Source: Stenotrophomonas sp. BIGb0135
GTDB taxonomy: Bacteria; Pseudomonadota; Gammaproteobacteria; Xanthomonadales; Xanthomonadaceae
Direction of reading: 5' to 3'
Assembly: GCF_024810105.1 (NCBI RefSeq)
Contig: NZ_JANUDX010000009.1
Coordinates: 62,001-126,000 of the forward strand
DNA: 64,000 nt
The notes under the pieces: model-generated
Databases searched by the model: none
Told to the model about the DNA's origin: nothing
The model's input: the letters and a program-made list of their open reading frames with translations, nothing else
Made by a program: the position numbers and the translations under genes
Part shown: piece by piece, positions 45,816 to 55,085 of the stretch
How the letters are laid out: every line of letters begins with the position of its first letter
Position numbering within the stretch: the first letter of the stretch is position 1

Positions 45816-45940
45816 GGGGCGGGCAGGTGACGAAGGCGACGGCGGGTGCCGTTGCCGACGTTGCCTGCCGTGATGCGGGGGGAGCGGGTTGGAAGGGCGC
45901 GTATCCCGTGTGGCCTGACGCGGGGCTGGGCGTGGCACAT

Positions 45941-45975
45941 AGGGCGGTGCCGGGCATGGCTCGGCACTACCGGCC
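45941..45975. repeat. Single REP/SMAG-variant palindrome
   Basis: GCGGTGCCGGGCATGGCTCGGCACTACCGG between speA and the next gene: a CCGGGCATG/GGCTCGG-type palindrome with GTGCCG/CGGCAC outer arms, like the TAGTGCCGAGCC variant after ubiA. Nothing else notable in 45816-45999. Confidence 0.6.
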
Positions 45976-45999
45976 GGTTCTTCAGCATCGTCCGTCGGC

Positions 46000-46323
46000 A
46001 TGAGCGCGCGGGCGGTGTTCCATCTCGTGTTGCATGCGGCGGTGCCGGCGTTGCTGGCGTGGATGTTCTGGCGCAAGCGGTTCCTGTCGGCCTGGGCGCT
46101 GCTGCTGCTGGGCTGGATCATCGACCTGGACCACCTGCTGGCCGATCCGATCTACGCGCCCAACCGCTGCAGCATCGGCTTCCATCCGTTGCATACGGCG
46201 CCGGCGATCGCCGTGTATGCCGGGCTGTGCGTGCCGAAGAAGACGCGGTTGTTCGGCATCGGGCTGATCGTGCACATCGTGCTCGATGCGCTGGATTGCT
46301 GGTGGATGCACCACGCCCGGTAG
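46000..46323 (+). CDS. DUF6122-like small membrane protein
   Basis: 107 residues with three to four hydrophobic helices. Conserved polar residues sit in helices: HLVLHAAVPALLAW, GWIIDLDHLLADP, FHPLHTAPAIAVY and LIVHIVLDALDCWWMHH. This His/Asp pattern resembles membrane metal-dependent hydrolases and DUF6122 proteins. Function unknown. The stop lies directly at the first SMAG palindrome. Confidence 0.7.
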   Translation: MSARAVFHLVLHAAVPALLAWMFWRKRFLSAWALLLLGWIIDLDHLLADPIYAPNRCSIGFHPLHTAPAIAVYAGLCVPKKTRLFGIGLIVHIVLDALDCWWMHHAR

Positions 46324-46818
46324 AGCCGACCGTTGGTCGGCTGCCGTTGGCTCCCCGTAGAGCCGACCGTTGGTCGGCTGCCGTTGGCGAAAAACCAGAC
46401 ACGCTGTGCGTGCCAGCCGACCAATGGTCGGCTCTACCGGACGTTTGTCATCCTGCCGGCAACGTCAACGTCGCTCGCAGGCGGCGGCAGCCGACCAACG
46501 GTCGGCTCTACGGGGTGATTGTCATCCTGCCGGCAACCTCAACGTCGCTCGCAGGCGACGGCAGCCGACCAACGGTCGGCTCTACGGGGCCTTTATCATC
46601 CTGCCGGCAACGTCAACGTCGCTCGCAGGCGGCGGCAGCCGACCAACGGTCGGCTCTACGGGGTGATTGTCATCCTGCCGGCAACGTCAACGTCGCTCGC
46701 AGGCGGCGGCAGCCGACCAACGGTCGGCTCTACGGGGCCTTTATCATCCTGCCGGCAACGTCAGCGTCGCTCGCAGGCGACGGCAGCCGACCAACGGTCG
46801 GCTCTACCGGGGCGTTTG
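46320..46818 (+). repeat. SMAG array with 74-bp units carrying the sensor-kinase gene tail
   Basis: Two GTAGAGCCGACCGTTGGTCGGC elements (46320-46380), then units starting with (G/A)TCATCCTGCCGGCAAC at 46447, 46521, 46595, 46669, 46743 and 46818 (74, 74, 74, 74, 75 bp). In each unit about 33 bp repeat the last codons and stop of the minus-strand kinase gene (LRATLTLPAG-stop), followed by AGCCGACCAACGGTCGGCTCTAC. The sixth start is the gene itself. Units alternate slightly in their linker (GGTGATT versus GCCTTTA). Confidence 0.95.
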
Positions 46819-48144
46819 TCATCCTGCCGGCAACGTCAACGTCGCACGCAGTCCCGGTTCGGCATTGGCCAGCACCAACGTGCCGCCATGGCTCTCGGCG
46901 ATGTCCGCCACGATCGCCAAACCCAATCCGCTGCCGGCCGCGCGCTGGTCCAGGCGCACGCCGCGTTCGAGCACGCGCTGCAGGTCGGCATCCGGCAGGC
47001 CGGGGCCATCGTCCTGCACCTCGATGCGCAGGGTGGCGTCGATATGGCGAACACGGATCGACACGCGGTGGGCGGCCCACTTGCCCGCGTTGTCCAGCAG
47101 ATTGCCGAGCATCTCCTCCAGGTCTTCGCGCGCGCCGGCGAACAGCCCCTGCGCATCCGGGGCCTGGGCGAAGACCAGGCCGCGCTCGTTGTGCACCCGC
47201 TGCATGAGCGTGCACAGCGCATCGATCACCGGGGCGACGGCGGTGCGCTGTTGGCTGTCGGCGCCGATGCCGGCGGCCAGGTAGCGCTCGATGCTGGCCT
47301 GCATCCGCGCGGTCTCGCTGCGCAGGGTCTGGCGCCAGTCGCTGCCATCGCCGTCGGCCTCGGTGACCAGCACGGTCAGCGGCGTCTTCAGGGCATGCGC
47401 GAGGTCTTCGGCGCTGCGTCGGGCGCGCACTACCATGCGCTGGTGGTGATCGAGCAGGTCGTTGAGCTGCGCGGCCAGCGGGGCCACTTCCTTGACCAGG
47501 CCCTGCTGCGGGAAGCGCACGTTCTCGCCGTTGCGGACCTGGCCGGCGATGCGGCCAAGTTCGGCCAGCGGGCGCAGGCCGTAGTGCACCTGGGTCACCA
47601 GCACCGCGAACCACAAGGCGATCAGCACCGCCAGGGCGAGCGCGGTGCGCTGGCGGAAGGCGCTGACCTGCGCGTCCAGGTCGCTGCGGTCGGTGGCCAC
47701 CACCACCCGCAAGGGCGTCGGCACCCGCGGCAGGGTGACCTGCTGGGCCAGGGCACGCAGCGGCGCATCCAGTGGGCCGCGCGTGTCATAGCCCTGCGCG
47801 GGCCCGGTGTGCAGCGCCGCGGGCAGCTGCAGGGTTTCGTCCCACAGCGAACGCGACTGGCCGAGCGGCCGGCCGTGGGCGTCCTGTACCTGCCAGTAGG
47901 CACCGGAGAACACACGCTGGTAGCGCTCGTCGAACAGGTCGCGGCGCAACTGCAGGCGGCCCTGCGCATCGCTCTCGGCCAGGGCGAGCACGGCGATCAG
48001 CTCGTTGCCCAGGCGCTGGTCCATCGCGGTGCGCGCCGAGCGCTCGTACATCGCCCCCAGCCACCAGGTGGCCAGCGCCGACACCAGCACCAGGCCCACG
48101 CCACCGGCCAGCAGCAGGCGGGTACGCAGCGAACTGGTGTTCAT
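46819..48144 (-). CDS. Sensor histidine kinase (PhoQ-like class)
   Basis: 441 residues from ATG 48144, overlapping the regulator stop. Two membrane helices (about 8-30 and 168-190) flank a periplasmic sensor of about 135 residues; then HAMP, the H-box DLAHALKTPLTVL, N-box EEMLGNLLDNAGKWA and G-boxes DDGPGLP and GSGLGLAIV. It should phosphorylate the adjacent OmpR-type regulator. With PepSY proteins on both sides, the signal may be periplasmic and cation- or stress-related (inference). The last codons are copied five times in the adjacent SMAG array. Confidence 0.93.
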   Translation of the reverse strand: MNTSSLRTRLLLAGGVGLVLVSALATWWLGAMYERSARTAMDQRLGNELIAVLALAESDAQGRLQLRRDLFDERYQRVFSGAYWQVQDAHGRPLGQSRSLWDETLQLPAALHTGPAQGYDTRGPLDAPLRALAQQVTLPRVPTPLRVVVATDRSDLDAQVSAFRQRTALALAVLIALWFAVLVTQVHYGLRPLAELGRIAGQVRNGENVRFPQQGLVKEVAPLAAQLNDLLDHHQRMVVRARRSAEDLAHALKTPLTVLVTEADGDGSDWRQTLRSETARMQASIERYLAAGIGADSQQRTAVAPVIDALCTLMQRVHNERGLVFAQAPDAQGLFAGAREDLEEMLGNLLDNAGKWAAHRVSIRVRHIDATLRIEVQDDGPGLPDADLQRVLERGVRLDQRAAGSGLGLAIVADIAESHGGTLVLANAEPGLRATLTLPAG

Positions 48145-48803
48145 GGCTGGGCCGACAGGCGGAAGCCCTGCCCGCGATGGGTGTGGATGAGCTCGCTGCC
48201 GAGCTTGCGGCGGATCCGCCCGATCAGCACGTCCAGCGTGTTGGAGTCCCGGTCGAAGCCGGCGTCGTAGACGTGCTCGCCCAGCCGCGAGCGGCTGATC
48301 ACCACGTCCGGGTGGTGCATGAAGTAACTCAGGATGCGGTATTCCTGCGGGCTCAGGTGCAGTGGCTCGCCATCCAGTTCCACGCGCGCGGCGTTGACGT
48401 CCAGCAGCAGCGGGCCGCACTGCAGGCGCGGGCTGGCGTGGCCGGCGCTGCGCCGGATCAGTGCGCGCAGGCGCAGCAGCAGCTCTTCGGGCTGGAACGG
48501 TTTGGTCAGGTAGTCGTCGGCGCCGGCATCGAAGCCGGCCAGCTTGTCGTGCCAGCGGGCGCGCGCGGTGAGCACCAGCACCGGAAAGCCGCGCCCGGCC
48601 TGGCGCCAGCGCTCGATCACGCTCAGGCCGTCCAGCCCGGGCAGGCCGAGGTCGACCACCGCCGCGGCGATGTCCTCGATCTGCCCCAACTCTTCGGCAA
48701 GGCGGCCTTCGGCGGCGTGCAGCACCAGGTAGCCGGCCTCTTCGAGCAGCTGCTGCAGGCGGCTGGCCAGCAGCGCGTCGTCTTCGGCGAGCAGGATGCG
48801 CAT
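48141..48803 (-). CDS. OmpR/PhoP-family response regulator
   Basis: 220 residues. Receiver domain with acidic pocket ED at residues 7-8 and phospho-acceptor Asp in AVVDLGLPG, Lys in YLTKPF; C-terminal winged helix with LSPQEYRILSYFMHHP and RDSNTLDVLIGRIRRKLG. Its ATG is fused to the stop of the PepSY gene (1-bp overlap), and it overlaps the kinase start by 4 bp, so the three form one operon. Confidence 0.95.
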   Translation of the reverse strand: MRILLAEDDALLASRLQQLLEEAGYLVLHAAEGRLAEELGQIEDIAAAVVDLGLPGLDGLSVIERWRQAGRGFPVLVLTARARWHDKLAGFDAGADDYLTKPFQPEELLLRLRALIRRSAGHASPRLQCGPLLLDVNAARVELDGEPLHLSPQEYRILSYFMHHPDVVISRSRLGEHVYDAGFDRDSNTLDVLIGRIRRKLGSELIHTHRGQGFRLSAQP

Positions 48804-49120
48804 CAATCTTCTTCCATCTTCAGCAGGCGGCCGGTGGCTGCATCGTAATCCAGCTCCATCACCACGCCGTTGGGGCCGAGGATTTCGATCTCGTACTTGC
48901 CATCCTCCAGCTCCACCTCCACCAGCTTGCCGGGGTAGCGCCGCAACGCGTCGGCCACCACCTGCTGCAGTGGCACCCACCGGCCCTGGCGCACCGCCTG
49001 GCGCACGGCCTCCTGCTGCCGGCTGCCACCTTCCTGCGCGTGCACGGGTGCCTGTGGCGCAAGCGCCAGCAGCAGAGGCAGCAGCAGGGTGGGGGCGATG
49101 GGCATGCGCGACGGGCTCAT
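48803..49120 (-). CDS. PepSY-domain periplasmic protein
   Basis: 105 residues from ATG 49120 (ATG 49105 possible). Signal peptide ending at VHAQ, then a PepSY-like domain (GKLVEVELEDGKYEIEILGPNGVVMELDYDAATGRLLK in pieces). First gene of the PepSY-regulator-kinase operon. PepSY proteins are thought to inhibit or tune periplasmic partners; here the kinase sensor is a likely partner (inference). Confidence 0.85.
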   Translation of the reverse strand: MSPSRMPIAPTLLLPLLLALAPQAPVHAQEGGSRQQEAVRQAVRQGRWVPLQQVVADALRRYPGKLVEVELEDGKYEIEILGPNGVVMELDYDAATGRLLKMEED

Positions 49121-49244
49121 GGGGGATGCCAACGGTATACGCCGGTTGCTTAAACAGTGGCTAACAACCGGGCTCATGGTCCGCTTAAGCGCGCTTGCCA
49201 GACTGGCGGCGCCGGGAACGACCGGCCCCCTTTGGAGCCCCCTG

Positions 49245-49679
49245 ATGAACAAGCTGATCCTGACCGCCACCCTGGCCACCACGCTGCTGGCCGCCCCCGC
49301 CTTCGCCGCTGAACTGGGCGCTGCCCAGGTGCAGGCCAAGCTGCACGCCGCCGGCTACACCCAGGTCCTCGAACTGGAGCGCGACGACGGCCTGTGGGAA
49401 GCCGATGTCCGCCGCGCCGACGGCAGCGTCGAAGAAGTGATCATCGATCCGGCCAGCGGCGAGATCTTCGACCCGCGCAGCGACCGCGCCCTGCTGGATG
49501 CCGGACAGGTCCTGGCCTTGGCCGAGAAGGCCGGCTTCCGCCAGATCGAGTCGTTCGAGCGCGATGGTGCGACCTGGACGCTGGAAGCCCGCAACGCGCG
49601 CAACCAGCGCGTGGACGTGCGCATGAGCGGCCATGACGGCCGGGTGCTGTCGAGCAAGCGCGACGGCTGGTGGGACTGA
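49245..49679 (+). CDS. PepSY-domain periplasmic protein, divergent partner
   Basis: 144 residues from ATG 49245 with GGAG upstream. Signal peptide (MNKLILTATLATTLLAAPAFA) and two PepSY-like units: GAAQVQAKLHAAGYTQVLELE...DPASGEIFD and DAGQVLALAEKAGFRQIESFE...GRVLSSKRDG. It is divergent from the two-component operon and is a probable target of it. Confidence 0.85.
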   Translation: MNKLILTATLATTLLAAPAFAAELGAAQVQAKLHAAGYTQVLELERDDGLWEADVRRADGSVEEVIIDPASGEIFDPRSDRALLDAGQVLALAEKAGFRQIESFERDGATWTLEARNARNQRVDVRMSGHDGRVLSSKRDGWWD

Positions 49680-49707
49680 GCGCGCCCGACCCGGCGCGCG
49701 GAAACGA

Positions 49708-49731
49708 CAACGGCCGGTAGACCGGCCGTTG
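49708..49731. terminator. Bidirectional hairpin between converging genes
   Basis: Perfect 11-bp stem CAACGGCCGGT/ACCGGCCGTTG with a 2-nt loop, between the PepSY gene (+) and the secreted-protein gene (-). Symmetry suits termination from both sides. Confidence 0.7.
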
Positions 49732-49753
49732 CGGGATGCACCGCGGGTGCGGG

Positions 49754-50260
49754 TTACCAGCCGCCGCGCGGCGGATAATCCCAATAACCCGGGCCCGGGC
49801 CGTAGCCATACCCACCATACCCGCCATACGGACCATAGAAGCCAGGGCCCTTGCCCTCGCTGACCCGGATGTTGAGGTTCATGTTGTGGGTCTTGCCCTC
49901 GTCGGTGGTGTAGTTCTTGTTGAGGTTGATCTCGGCGGCGTTGTAGTGCGAGTTGCCGCCTTCCTTGGAATAGCCGATGCCGGTGGTGAGGCTGCCGTTG
50001 ACCCGCAGCTTGTCGTCGGTGACCTCGGCGATGCCGTTGGCGGCGCCGCGATCGCTCAGGCGGCGGCCGCTCTTGTCGCCATAGAAGGTGCCGGGCGGGT
50101 CGCCGCGCAGCGACGCATCGCCGAGGTACTGCATGGGCGCCTGCGGCAGGGCCAGGTTGAGGTCGGTGGCCGACTGCGGGCCGGTCGCGCCGGCCGCGGA
50201 CTGGGCCAGGGCGACGCCGGGGGCAAGCAGGCACAGCAGCAGCGATAGCGAGCGGATCAT
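49754..50260 (-). CDS. Secreted hypothetical protein with Gly/Tyr/Pro-rich tail
   Basis: 168 residues from ATG 50260. Signal peptide MIRSLSLLLCLLAPGVALAQ. The central region contains strands such as DKLRVNGSLTTGIGYSKEGG and HNMNLNIRVSEG, suggesting a beta-rich domain. The C-terminal 30 residues are Gly-Tyr-Pro-rich (YGGYGGYGYGPGPGYW). Probably periplasmic or outer-membrane associated; no family named. Confidence 0.75.
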   Translation of the reverse strand: MIRSLSLLLCLLAPGVALAQSAAGATGPQSATDLNLALPQAPMQYLGDASLRGDPPGTFYGDKSGRRLSDRGAANGIAEVTDDKLRVNGSLTTGIGYSKEGGNSHYNAAEINLNKNYTTDEGKTHNMNLNIRVSEGKGPGFYGPYGGYGGYGYGPGPGYWDYPPRGGW

Positions 50261-50365
50261 GTGGGGCTCCGGAACGGGCTGGCGGCAGGCAGTGCGGCCG
50301 ACAGCGCTGACGCTAGCACCGGCCGCTTGAACGATGCCTGTCATGGCACCGACCCTGGGGGAACT

Positions 50366-51577
50366 TTACTCCAGCCGTCCGAACCCGAACAGCGCCGCCA
50401 GCGGATGCCGGCGGCGTTCGATCTGGGCGCGCAACACGCCCGCGCCGATCATGGAGTAGGTGATGCCGTTGCCGCCGTAGGCCATCGCGAACAGGACCCG
50501 CGGCCCCCACTGCGGGTGTGCGCCGAAGAACGGCAGGCCGTCCTTGGTCTCGGCGAACGTGCCGGCCCAGGAGAAGGCAGGCTGCAGCGGCAGGTGCGGG
50601 AACAATTTGGCCACCTGCTTGAGCAGGGTGCCGGCCTTGGCCTGGACGCGGCGGTCGCGCCGGGCCGGGATGTCGATCGCATCGTCCTCGCCGCCCACCA
50701 GCAGGCGATGGTCGCCGGTGGCGCGCAGGTACAGGTACGGCCGGGCCGACTCCCACAGCATGGTCTGCGCCAGCGGGCCCAACTGGTCGGGATCGATCGG
50801 ATCGGTGATGAAGGCATAGCTGCTGCGGTTGCGCGCCACCGACGGCTTGAGCCAGCGCTGGCTGGCATACCCGGCGGCCATGACCACATGCCGGCAGTGG
50901 ATCTGTACGCCCTCGGGCGTGCGCGCGGTGACCCCACGGCTGGTGGGGGTGAGGGTATCGAGCACGGTGCGGTCGTACACGCCGCAGCCGCGCTTCTGCA
51001 GTCGCATCAGCAGCCGATAGGCCAGCCGGTACGGGTCCACGCGCGCGGCAAGTGCGCTGAGGATCGCGCCGGGTGCGCGGATGCCGAACGCGTCCTGCAC
51101 CTCGTCGGCCTCCAGCCAGCGCACGTCGAACCCATGTCGTTGGCGCAGCAGGAATTCCTCATGCAGCACGGCATGGTGGCCGCGCTTGCTGGCGTAGTAC
51201 AGGCTCTGCATGCGCTGGCAGTCCACGCCGGAGAAGGCCCCGGCCACCGCGCGCAGCGCCGGGATCGCATCGGCGCAGGCCTGGTAGGCCATCACCGCGG
51301 CGTTCTCGCCGTACTGCCGGGCAAGGTCGATCATGTGGGTATCGATCTCGTACTGCAGCAGCGCGGTGCTGGCCGCCGTGCTGCCCCAGCCGACGTCGCG
51401 CTGCTCGATCACCGCCACGTCGTGGCCATGGGCGCACAGCTCGTTCGCGATCAAGGCGCCGCTGATCCCGCCGCCGACCACCAGCACCTCGCAGTGGAGG
51501 TCCTGCTGCAGGGGCGGAAAGGCGTGCATCAGGCCGTTGCGTATGGCCCAGAACGGATACCCGCTTTTCAGGTCCAT
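50366..51577 (-). CDS. FAD-dependent oxidoreductase (DAO family)
   Basis: 403 residues. Dinucleotide fold LVVGGGISGALIANELCAHG near residue 33, VAVIEQRDVGWGSTAASTALL for FAD, and a C-terminal GLPFFGAHP with AMAYGGNGITYSMIGA. These match glycine/D-amino-acid-oxidase-like (DadA/DAO) proteins. It oxidises an amine, perhaps an amino acid or amine sugar; the substrate is unknown. 3 bp separate it from the lipocalin gene downstream, so both are in one operon. Confidence 0.88.
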   Translation of the reverse strand: MDLKSGYPFWAIRNGLMHAFPPLQQDLHCEVLVVGGGISGALIANELCAHGHDVAVIEQRDVGWGSTAASTALLQYEIDTHMIDLARQYGENAAVMAYQACADAIPALRAVAGAFSGVDCQRMQSLYYASKRGHHAVLHEEFLLRQRHGFDVRWLEADEVQDAFGIRAPGAILSALAARVDPYRLAYRLLMRLQKRGCGVYDRTVLDTLTPTSRGVTARTPEGVQIHCRHVVMAAGYASQRWLKPSVARNRSSYAFITDPIDPDQLGPLAQTMLWESARPYLYLRATGDHRLLVGGEDDAIDIPARRDRRVQAKAGTLLKQVAKLFPHLPLQPAFSWAGTFAETKDGLPFFGAHPQWGPRVLFAMAYGGNGITYSMIGAGVLRAQIERRRHPLAALFGFGRLE

Positions 51578-51580
51578 GGG

Positions 51581-52075
51581 TCAGGCCGTGGGCCGGCCGG
51601 TATGCGGGGTGTGGATGAGCGGGGTCAGGTCGAACCCCTGCTGGCGCGCCTGGGCCAGGTAGTGCTCCTGCACGGTCGCATCCAGCGTCGGCGTGCGCGA
51701 GAGCAGCCAGAGGAACTTGCGGTCCGGGCTGCCGACCAGCGCGACGCTGTAGTCCGGGGCGACCTGGATCACCCAGTAGTCGCCCTTGGTGAAGGGAATC
51801 CAGCGCAGCCCGCGCGGCAGGAAGCTGACTTCCAGGCGCGCGCTGTCGTTGTCGACCGCGCAGGCCTCGCCTTCGGCTTCCTCGATCTCGTCACCCAGCC
51901 GGCAGCGGTTGAGCACGGCCACGTGGCCGTTGTCCTTCAGGCTGTAATGCGCCGACACATCGGTGCAGTCCTCCGGCTCGTGTTTCATCGGCAGGCGGGC
52001 GATCTCGTACCACGTGCCCAGATAGCGCGGCAGCTTGAGATCGGGGACGGTCTTGAGGTCGGCGTGGGTGTTCAT
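51581..52075 (-). CDS. Lipocalin family protein (Blc-like)
   Basis: 164 residues. Lipocalin signature YLGTWYEIARLP near the N-terminus, TDVSAHYSLKDNG, RGLRWIPFTKGDYWVIQVAPDY and KFLWLLSRTPTL in the order of Blc. Unlike E. coli Blc there is no signal peptide or lipobox from this start, so it is predicted to be cytoplasmic unless the start lies upstream. Binds lipids or hydrophobic ligands. Confidence 0.88.
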   Translation of the reverse strand: MNTHADLKTVPDLKLPRYLGTWYEIARLPMKHEPEDCTDVSAHYSLKDNGHVAVLNRCRLGDEIEEAEGEACAVDNDSARLEVSFLPRGLRWIPFTKGDYWVIQVAPDYSVALVGSPDRKFLWLLSRTPTLDATVQEHYLAQARQQGFDLTPLIHTPHTGRPTA

Positions 52076-52257
52076 CGAAGGCGCGCGGTGGAAGAGGTCC
52101 CAACCATGCCGGGGCCCCTGCCACGGGCGGGTGAAGCCGGGGCGATGGCGGTGTCGAGAACGCTGCGTTGCCGGCGTGGCGCGCCCCGGTCGCGGGCGCG
52201 GCGCTATGCTGGGGCCAGGCGCACCGTGCGCCGGTATTCAATGCGATGGAGGTGCGG

Positions 52258-52506
52258 ATGTACCAGGTGATCCTGCTCACGAGCGAGACCACGTTTGCGC
52301 GCGAGCGCTGGGATGCGGTGGAGGAGGTCCTCGACTACGACGGGGCGACCTACTCGCTGCGGGCCGGCCCGCGCCAGCCCTTGCCCACCGATCATGCCTG
52401 GGACCCGGTGGCGGTGTATGCGCCGGACGAGATCAGCGAAGAGGAATTCCAGGACTGGTATGCGCGGCTGCAGCCGCAGGTGGAGGAGCTGAGGCTCAAG
52501 TACTGA
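52258..52506 (+). CDS. Small hypothetical protein, 82 aa
   Basis: 82 residues from ATG 52258, with GGAGG 6 nt upstream. Acidic soluble protein (MYQVILLTSETTFARERWDA...) ending LQPQVEELRLKY. No family recognised. The good ribosome site and position before the MscS gene support a real gene. Confidence 0.7.
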   Translation: MYQVILLTSETTFARERWDAVEEVLDYDGATYSLRAGPRQPLPTDHAWDPVAVYAPDEISEEEFQDWYARLQPQVEELRLKY

Positions 52507-52590
52507 GGGCGGCCGGGGCCGCACACCTGCTCTGAACGGGGCGCGGTTTATAGTTCGCGCAGGCGCGGTGGTCCGCGCGAACCCCGTGGT

Positions 52591-55047
52591 GTGCCGGCTT
52601 TGTCTTCCCGTCTTTTTTCCTCCTTCCTGCGGCCGCTGGCCGGGTTGATGGTGTATGCCTGGCTGGGCATGGCACCGGTCGCGCTGGCCCAAGGCGACGA
52701 TGCGGTCGATGCGGACCCGATCGCGCAGCTGGCGCAGGCCGGCAAGGACCTCAAGCAGATCCAGGCGTCGCTGGACGACGCCGATACCCGCGACACGCTC
52801 AAGACGCTGTCCGACCGCGCACTGGCGGTGCAGCGCGATGCCGATGCCGCACGCAACGCATTGCAGCCGCAACTGGATCAGATGGACGCACGCGTGGCGC
52901 AACTCGGCGATGTGCCCGAGGGCACCGTCGAGGCGCGCGACATCGCGTTGCAGCGCAAGACCCTGAACCAGCAGCGCAGCGACATCGCCTCGGCGATCGC
53001 GCGGGCCAAGCTGCTGGCCGGCGATGCCAGGCAGCTGGGCGCGGACATCGAGAAGATGCGGGTCAGCCAGTTCAGCGAAGAACTGGCGCGCAAGGTCAAT
53101 TCGCCGCTGTCGCCGTCGCTGTGGCGGCAGTTCGCCACCCATGTGCCGGCCGACCTCGGGCGGCTGGCATCGCTGTACCGCCAGGGTGAAACCACGGCGC
53201 GCAAGGCGATCGCCGAGCACGGCTGGGCGGCGCCATTGACCGGGCTGGCGCTGGCCCTGCTGATGTTCTTCCCGCTGCGGCTCTGGCTGCGTGCGGCCGG
53301 GCGCCGCTATGCGGCCTCCGAACGCGCGCCGGACGGGCGCCTGCGCCGTTCCGGGCTGGCGGTGTGGCTGCTGGCGGTGGGCACGCTGCTGCCCGGCTTC
53401 GCGGCGGTCGTGCTGGTGGCCTCGCTGGAGAACATCGGCGCGATCCCGCCGCGGCTGGAACAGCTGGCCCTGCACTTCCAGGTGGCCACCTTCGTGGCGG
53501 CCTTCATCACTGCGCTGAGCGCCTGCTTGCTGGTACCCAAGCGCCCGTCGTGGCGCCTGCTGAGCCTGGATGACAGCGCGGCCTGGCGCCTGCGCAAGTA
53601 CGCCTGGGGCGCCGCCGGGCTGACCTTCCTCAGCATCCTGCTGGTGGAGATCAATCGCGCCTCGCGCACCAGCGAGATCACCACGGTGGCGGTGGACGGG
53701 CTGATCGCGATCACCTACATGGCGCTGATCATTGCCATCCTGGTCTCGCTGGCGCGCCTGCACCGGCGCCAGGCCGACGAGGCCCAGGCCAAGCTGGACG
53801 CGCAGGCCGATGCCGGCGCCAAGCAACCCAAGGCCCCGGTGCGCAGGAGTGGCTGGATCGTGCTGGCACGCCTGGCCGGCCACATCGTGGTGGCCGCGGC
53901 GGTGATCGCCACGCTGCTGGGCTACCTCAACCTGGCGCTGTTCGTGGCCCAGCAGCTGGTGTGGGGCGCGGTGGTGCTGCTGGCGGCGTCGCTGCTGCTC
54001 AAGTTCGCCGACGATCTGTCGTTGTGGGTGCTGTCGCCCACCAGCCGGGTGGGGCAGAGCATCGTGCTGACCACCGGGCTCAACGACGCCAAGGTGGAGC
54101 AGGCCGGCGTTCTGCTGTCGGCGGTGCTGCGCATCGGCGTGATCCTGCTGGCGGTGCTGGCGTTGACCGCGCCGTTCGGCAACCTCAACGCGTTCTTCGG
54201 CGCGATGGACTCGCTGTCCAACGGGCTGACCATCGGCACCACCACACTCCGGCCCAGCAGCGTGGTGTACGCCGTGCTGGCCTTCCTGGTGGTGTGGGCG
54301 GTGATGCAGGCCTTCCAGAACTGGCTGACCAACACCTACCTGCCCAAGACCGACCTGGACGCCGGCGCGCGCAACTCGATCAGCACCGTGACCCGCTATC
54401 TGGGCATCATCGCAGCCGTGTTGTGGGGCCTGACGGCGCTGGGCATCGGCTTCGAGAAGCTGGCGCTGGTGGTGAGCGCGCTGTCGGTGGGTATTGGTTT
54501 CGGCCTGCAGGCGATCACCCAGAACTTCGTCTCCGGCCTGATCCTGCTGGCCGAGCGGCCGGTGAAGATCGGCGACTGGGTCAAGCTGGGTGACCAGGAA
54601 GGTGACATCAAGCGGATCAGCGTGCGCTCCACCGAGATCCAGGTGGGCGACAAGTCCACGCTGATCGTGCCCAACTCCGAACTGATCACCAAGACCATCC
54701 GCAACATGACGATGGGCAATGCGCAGGGCCGCATCCAGATCCAGTTCTCGGTGCCGCTGAGTACCGACGTGGCCTCGGTGCGGCAGATCCTGCTGGACAG
54801 CTACGCCGAGCATGTGGCGGTGCTGGCCGAACCGGCGCCGTCGGTGTTCATCGACTCGATCGCCAACGGCCAGATCGCGATCAACAGCTTCGCCTACGTC
54901 TCCGGCCCGCGCGCGGTGTACGGCGTACGCAGCGACCTGTACTTCACCATGCTGCAGAAGTTCGCCGCCGCCGGCATCGCGTTGTCTTCGCCGACCGACA
55001 TCCACCTCGTCCGCGATCCCACCGCGCCGCCGCAACCGGAGGCGTAA
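52591..55047 (+). CDS. Large MscS-type mechanosensitive channel (DUF3772-containing)
   Basis: 818 residues from GTG 52591. Signal peptide, then a periplasmic coiled-coil/DUF3772 region (35-200), about ten membrane helices (210-600), and the MscS pore and beta domain: FGLQAITQNFVSGLILLAERPVKIGDWV, IQVGDKSTLIVPNSELI. Belongs to the large MscS-like class (YjeP/MscK-like layout) that relieves osmotic stress at the inner membrane. It converges on opgB, itself an osmoadaptation gene, across a terminator hairpin. Confidence 0.93.
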   Translation: MPALSSRLFSSFLRPLAGLMVYAWLGMAPVALAQGDDAVDADPIAQLAQAGKDLKQIQASLDDADTRDTLKTLSDRALAVQRDADAARNALQPQLDQMDARVAQLGDVPEGTVEARDIALQRKTLNQQRSDIASAIARAKLLAGDARQLGADIEKMRVSQFSEELARKVNSPLSPSLWRQFATHVPADLGRLASLYRQGETTARKAIAEHGWAAPLTGLALALLMFFPLRLWLRAAGRRYAASERAPDGRLRRSGLAVWLLAVGTLLPGFAAVVLVASLENIGAIPPRLEQLALHFQVATFVAAFITALSACLLVPKRPSWRLLSLDDSAAWRLRKYAWGAAGLTFLSILLVEINRASRTSEITTVAVDGLIAITYMALIIAILVSLARLHRRQADEAQAKLDAQADAGAKQPKAPVRRSGWIVLARLAGHIVVAAAVIATLLGYLNLALFVAQQLVWGAVVLLAASLLLKFADDLSLWVLSPTSRVGQSIVLTTGLNDAKVEQAGVLLSAVLRIGVILLAVLALTAPFGNLNAFFGAMDSLSNGLTIGTTTLRPSSVVYAVLAFLVVWAVMQAFQNWLTNTYLPKTDLDAGARNSISTVTRYLGIIAAVLWGLTALGIGFEKLALVVSALSVGIGFGLQAITQNFVSGLILLAERPVKIGDWVKLGDQEGDIKRISVRSTEIQVGDKSTLIVPNSELITKTIRNMTMGNAQGRIQIQFSVPLSTDVASVRQILLDSYAEHVAVLAEPAPSVFIDSIANGQIAINSFAYVSGPRAVYGVRSDLYFTMLQKFAAAGIALSSPTDIHLVRDPTAPPQPEA

Positions 55048-55085
55048 GCGGGCGACCGGCCATCGGTCGCGACCGCACACGCGGG

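Noticed and set aside
43905..46121. 738-codon minus-strand frame
   Set aside because: Antisense to speA, which has all expected PLP-enzyme motifs.
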